NCBI GenBank assembly: GCA_030639955.1
Contig: DAOWKH010000021.1
Span: forward strand, 1-7,682
Direction of reading: 5' to 3'
DNA from: Candidatus Omnitrophota bacterium
GTDB taxonomy: Bacteria; Omnitrophota; 4484-213
DNA length: 7,682 nucleotides
Part shown: positions 4,978 through 7,682 of the stretch, one piece after another
Position numbering within the stretch: position 1 is the stretch's first letter
Layout: each line of letters begins with the position of its first letter
Notes under the pieces: model-generated
The model's input: only the letters and a program-made list of their open reading frames with translations
Databases searched by the model: none
What the model was told of the DNA's origin: nothing
Made by a program: the position numbers and the translations under genes

Positions 4978-6077
4978 ATTCCCGCAATTTTCTCTCCACA
5001 AAATTTGCATTTCGCATCTACAATATTATTCTCTAAAATCCTATATCCTACCCTTCTGATTAAAACCTTGCCGCACTTAGGACAATAAGTTGTTTCTCCA
5101 TAGTGTCCGCCGACATTGCCAATATAGACATATTTTAACCCCACATTTAAGGCAATCTCCCTTGCTTTTTCTAAACTCTCTACAGCGGTAGGAAATAGAT
5201 TTTTTAGCTTATAGGTAGGATAAAAACGAGAAAAATGCACAGGCATTTCTGTTCCCAAGTTCTCTTTAATCCAGATACACATCTGTTCAATTTCTTCCGG
5301 GTTATCGTTCAAACCAGGGACAATTAAATTAGTTACCTCAAGCCAAACCCCTTGTTCTTTTATGGTTTTTAAGCTTTCAAGCACTGGCTGAAGAGAACCG
5401 GCACAAATCTTTCCATAATACTCCTCGTTAAATCCCTTTAAATCAACATTGGCGGCATCTAAATACTTACAGAGTTCACGCAAGGGCTCCGGATTTATGA
5501 ATCCTGCTGAATGCATTACATTCTTGATTCCATTTTGATGCGCTAATTTTGCTGTCTCAAGCATATATTCATAAAATATGGTTGGTTCGGTATAGGTATA
5601 GGCAATTATAGAACATCCACTTTTTTTTATCTCTTCTATTAACTTTGTCGGCGGGAGATTATAATTTGTTGTTTCCTCTGGCCGGGATTGCGAGATGTGC
5701 CAATTCTGGCAGAATTTGCATCTTAGATTACAGCCAGCAGTGGCGATAGAAAAGACCTTACTTTTGGGATAAAAATGGAACAGGGGCTTTTTTTCGATAG
5801 GGTCAATGTGTACCGCACAAGGGTTTCCATAGACCAAACTGTATAACTTTCCGTCAATATTTTTTCGCACACCACAAAATCCCCGTTTTCCCGGTGGAAT
5901 AATACATTTATGCGGGCAGAGAAGGCATTGGACCTTCTTATTTTCTATCTTCCGGTAATATTTTGCTTCTTTTAGAGGTTCCTGGGAGAAAGAAAGATGG
6001 GAGATGAGGATTAGCCCGAGCAGAAAAAGGCAGGTTATGGATAATTTGGCCGGTAGGCCTTTGGGAAGATTCTTCAT
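4971..6077 (-). CDS. amrS: AmmeMemoRadiSam system radical SAM enzyme with N-terminal signal-like segment
   Basis: This 368-residue radical SAM enzyme is the partner of MEMO and AMMECR1 proteins. The [4Fe-4S]/SAM motif CNLRCKFC has its cysteines at 116, 120 and 123 in the family context SIATAGC...QNWHISQ. An upstream four-cysteine region (C51, C54, C58, C68; CLLCPHKC...GFCGVR) and a C-terminal zinc-ribbon pair (C332/C335 and C357/C360) are also present. YTYTEPTIFYEY and NVDLKGF are typical of the PflA-like activating-enzyme relatives. Family members usually begin near KEAKYY, residue 36 here. This protein has an extra 35 residues with a basic start, a hydrophobic core at about 14-29 and FSQE as a possible cleavage site. 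No start codon lies between the extension and the conserved domain, so the extension appears genuine. It starts at a TAATG junction with the preceding small gene and ends inside the next. Substrate and product are unknown. Confidence 0.94.
   Translation of the reverse strand: MKNLPKGLPAKLSITCLFLLGLILISHLSFSQEPLKEAKYYRKIENKKVQCLLCPHKCIIPPGKRGFCGVRKNIDGKLYSLVYGNPCAVHIDPIEKKPLFHFYPKSKVFSIATAGCNLRCKFCQNWHISQSRPEETTNYNLPPTKLIEEIKKSGCSIIAYTYTEPTIFYEYMLETAKLAHQNGIKNVMHSAGFINPEPLRELCKYLDAANVDLKGFNEEYYGKICAGSLQPVLESLKTIKEQGVWLEVTNLIVPGLNDNPEEIEQMCIWIKENLGTEMPVHFSRFYPTYKLKNLFPTAVESLEKAREIALNVGLKYVYIGNVGGHYGETTYCPKCGKVLIRRVGYRILENNIVDAKCKFCGEKIAGIW
6050..6068. repeat. Dispersed 19-base repeat, copy in amrS
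   Basis: CCGGTAGGCCTTTGGGAAG matches 17 of 19 bases with 1457-1475. It encodes the LPKGLPA part of the n-region of the AmrS signal-like segment. Confidence 0.65.
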
Positions 6078-6223
6078 TATTTTTTTTTATAGGCCGGACA
6101 TTCTTTGGCATTTGGTCTTTCTCTGCGGAAACAGACGTTACCATAGTTATATTTACAACTATCGCAAAGAAATTTATCCAAGGAGAATATCTTTTTAATG
6201 AAGGATTTTATTTTTTTAAGCAT
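6077..6223 (-). CDS. Small four-cysteine protein, 48 residues, function unknown
   Basis: This gene is short and easily missed; I read it directly from the reverse complement. The ATG at 6223 lies 5 bases after the aroB stop, and its TAA shares a base with the amrS ATG (TAATG). The protein opens with a basic amphipathic stretch, MLKKIKSFIKKIFSLDKFL, then CDSCKYNYGNVC, and RRERPNAKECPAYKKK at the end. The cysteines at 20, 23, 31 and 42 are spaced C-x2-C-x8-C-x10-C, which would suit one zinc ion or an iron-sulfur cluster. I know no named family for it. Filling the aroB-amrS gap exactly, with coupling on both sides, is strong evidence that it is a real gene. It may be a small metal-binding protein, or a partner or substrate of AmrS; the latter is speculation. 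There is no clear ribosome binding site, so it probably relies on aroB translation. Confidence 0.8.
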   Translation of the reverse strand: MLKKIKSFIKKIFSLDKFLCDSCKYNYGNVCFRRERPNAKECPAYKKK

Positions 6224-6228
6224 ACAGC

Positions 6229-7281
6229 TTATCTTGCTAAAACCTCTTTAATTAAGTCCGGAGGGATATCATCCTTAATAATCACCTGGCCAATCTTTTG
6301 GGGAAGGATGAACCTTTGCCTACCCCCTCTTCTCTTTTTATCCATTTCTAATGTCGTTAATATCTTCTGCGGATTAAAACTTCTTAGCGGAGATATGGGC
6401 AGATGTGCCCTTTGCAATAACTTTTTTTGTCTTTCGACATCCTCTTTTTTCAGTATTCCGAGCTTCTGGGCAATTTTACTAATATAAATCATCCCTAAAG
6501 AAATCGCCTGCCCATGTTTATATCTAAAATTAGTTACAGTTTCAAAACAATGTCCTAATGTGTGCCCATAATTTAAGATTGCCCTTATCCCTTCTTCTTT
6601 TTCATCCTCTTGGACAATCTCTGCTTTGATCTGAGCGCATCTGGAAACTATCTTTTCTAAACAAACAACATCCAAATCTAAAATCTTCTCTATATTTTCT
6701 TCTAAGTATTGAAAGAACCTTTCATCCTTGATTACGCCGTATTTAATTACCTCGGCTAAGCCATTATATAACTCCTTCTTGGGAAGCGTGCGAAGAGAAG
6801 AGATATCCGTATAGACCAATTTGGGTTGATAAAAACTTCCGATTAGATTTTTAACTCCCCCTAAATTTATCGCTGTTTTTCCTCCGATTGAACTGTCTAC
6901 TTGTGCTAATAGTGAGGTGGGGACTTGCACATAGGGAATTCCGCGCATAAAAGTAGCGGCAGCAAAACCGGCTATATCACCAATTACACCACCACCTAAG
7001 CCTATAATCAGAGACCTGCGGTCTAATCTTTCACAGATTAAATTTCTATATATTTTTATCAATTGCCTGTAATTCTTGAATTTTTCTCCCTCTGGAATAA
7101 TAATAGCAGAAACCTTAAACCCTTTATTTAATAAACTTTCTTTGACAACTTTTAGATAAAATTTTGCTATAACAGGATTGGTAATGATTGTAGCTTTAAG
7201 GGTTAGATTAAGATTTTGGAGGGAACCGGCTAAATCCTTTAAGAATTTATTGCCAATAATGATGGGATAATGAAGCCTCAT
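6229..7281 (-). CDS. aroB: 3-dehydroquinate synthase
   Basis: This 350-residue cytoplasmic enzyme converts DAHP to 3-dehydroquinate, the second step of the shikimate pathway to aromatic amino acids, using NAD and a divalent metal. The NAD-binding loop GLGGGVIGDIAGF is at 94-106, followed by FMRGIPYVQVPTSLLAQVDSS and IGGKTAIN to about 139. The three expected metal ligands are present: Glu177 in GLAEVIKYG, His240 in NYGHTLGH, and His256 in KHGQA. PEGEK at 63-67 is also conserved. Length is normal for bacteria, and no key residue is missing. Its ATG overlaps the stop codon of the TrkA-like gene as ATGA, and the small cysteine gene starts 5 bases after its stop. No other shikimate gene is in the window, so it appears as a lone housekeeping member of a mixed transcript. 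Confidence 0.97.
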   Translation of the reverse strand: MRLHYPIIIGNKFLKDLAGSLQNLNLTLKATIITNPVIAKFYLKVVKESLLNKGFKVSAIIIPEGEKFKNYRQLIKIYRNLICERLDRRSLIIGLGGGVIGDIAGFAAATFMRGIPYVQVPTSLLAQVDSSIGGKTAINLGGVKNLIGSFYQPKLVYTDISSLRTLPKKELYNGLAEVIKYGVIKDERFFQYLEENIEKILDLDVVCLEKIVSRCAQIKAEIVQEDEKEEGIRAILNYGHTLGHCFETVTNFRYKHGQAISLGMIYISKIAQKLGILKKEDVERQKKLLQRAHLPISPLRSFNPQKILTTLEMDKKRRGGRQRFILPQKIGQVIIKDDIPPDLIKEVLAR

Positions 7282-7682
7282 TTCACTTTTTGTAACCTTT
7301 CAATATCCTTATTTTTACCTATTACTACCAAAGTATCGCCTTTTTTTATTACATCACCACCTGCAGGAGAGATATTAATTGCTTGTTTTATTTCTGTATC
7401 CCCTTTATCTGTAATAGAAGGTATTTTCTTTTTTATGGCAATAACATTTGCCCTATATTTGCTGCGAATGTCCAGTTGCTGGAGAGATTTATCAATAAAT
7501 GTCGAAGGGGTAACTATCTCAATAACACTGTGGTCTGAAGAAAGATTAATGTATTCGATAATCTGGGAGGAGATTAAGCTATTGGCTACTTGGATTCCCA
7601 TATCTCGTTCAGGGAAAACGACCTTAGTAGCCCCTACCCTTCTTAGAACCTTACCTTGAATCTCGCTAATTGCTTTTGCCAC
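7278..7682 (-). CDS. TrkA/KtrA-type potassium uptake regulator, C-terminal part (5' end outside window)
   Basis: These 134 residues are the end of a cytoplasmic regulatory subunit that gates a Trk/Ktr potassium transporter in response to nucleotides. The first part (IQGKVLRRVGATKVVFPERDMGIQVA) matches the end of the NAD/ATP-binding RCK_N domain, with the typical 'PE.DMG' motif. From about residue 48 of the fragment, a TrkA_C domain follows, ending with the usual GDTLVVIGKNKDIERLQ. A GTG stands at the window edge (7680-7682), but homology continues before it, so it is an internal valine rather than a start. A single TrkA_C domain after one RCK_N is the KtrA-like arrangement rather than the doubled E. 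coli TrkA; the size of the missing part cannot be seen. Its TGA overlaps the aroB ATG. The membrane partner, if linked, would lie to the right of the window. Confidence 0.9.
   Translation of the reverse strand: MAKAISEIQGKVLRRVGATKVVFPERDMGIQVANSLISSQIIEYINLSSDHSVIEIVTPSTFIDKSLQQLDIRSKYRANVIAIKKKIPSITDKGDTEIKQAINISPAGGDVIKKGDTLVVIGKNKDIERLQKVK

Noticed and set aside
4978..5010. Longer start of the MEMO-AMMECR1 gene at 5010
   Set aside because: No ribosome binding site precedes it, it would add 11 residues before the signal-like segment, and it deepens the overlap with amrS to 40 bases.
5938..6144. 68-residue minus-strand frame across the start of amrS
   Set aside because: It overlaps both the 48-residue cysteine gene and amrS out of frame, and both of those have better support from motifs and junctions.
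7680..7682. GTG at the window edge as a start for the TrkA-like gene
   Set aside because: The residues after it are the middle to end of an RCK_N domain, so the true start lies outside the window.

Overview
The window is a densely packed block of a bacterial chromosome in which all eleven genes I can support lie on the minus strand, so transcription runs from the right edge to the left. Genes abut or overlap by a few bases (ATGA and TAATG junctions). The only gaps over 40 bases are 2390-2437 and 3338-3402, and both hold repeat structures. No stretch of 300 bases lacks a gene. I saw no RNA gene, insertion sequence, transposase or CRISPR array. The best clue to the host is a small basic protein of the type confined, as far as I know, to the Planctomycetes-Verrucomicrobia-Chlamydiae superphylum. 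With the AT-rich coding, the unusual palindromes inside genes and the gene content, this suggests an uncultured relative such as Omnitrophota. The phylum is an inference.

Right part (7682 to 3403): the C-terminal part of a TrkA/KtrA-type potassium channel regulator, then aroB (3-dehydroquinate synthase), an unnamed 48-residue cysteine protein, an AmmeMemoRadiSam radical SAM enzyme (AmrS), and a fused MEMO-AMMECR1 protein (AmrB-AmrA). The three conserved partners of the AmmeMemoRadiSam system are therefore encoded by two overlapping genes. Both carry N-terminal hydrophobic segments that look like signal peptides, which is unexpected for a radical SAM enzyme.

Left part (3337 to 1): a DUF1189-like membrane protein, a TPR protein with a signal peptide, the small basic protein, a GNAT acetyltransferase, an AmaP-like membrane protein with an Asp23-like domain, and the N-terminal 95 residues of a 6-phosphofructokinase. 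This looks like envelope and housekeeping functions read as one transcript; no internal promoter or clear intrinsic terminator was recognised.

The second theme is short repeats. A perfect 50-base three-arm palindrome overlaps the end of the DUF1189 gene, a double palindrome encodes the linker between the MEMO and AMMECR1 domains, and further short repeats fall in signal-peptide n-regions, a surface loop and a low-complexity tail. They look like small elements tolerated in frame at flexible places in proteins.
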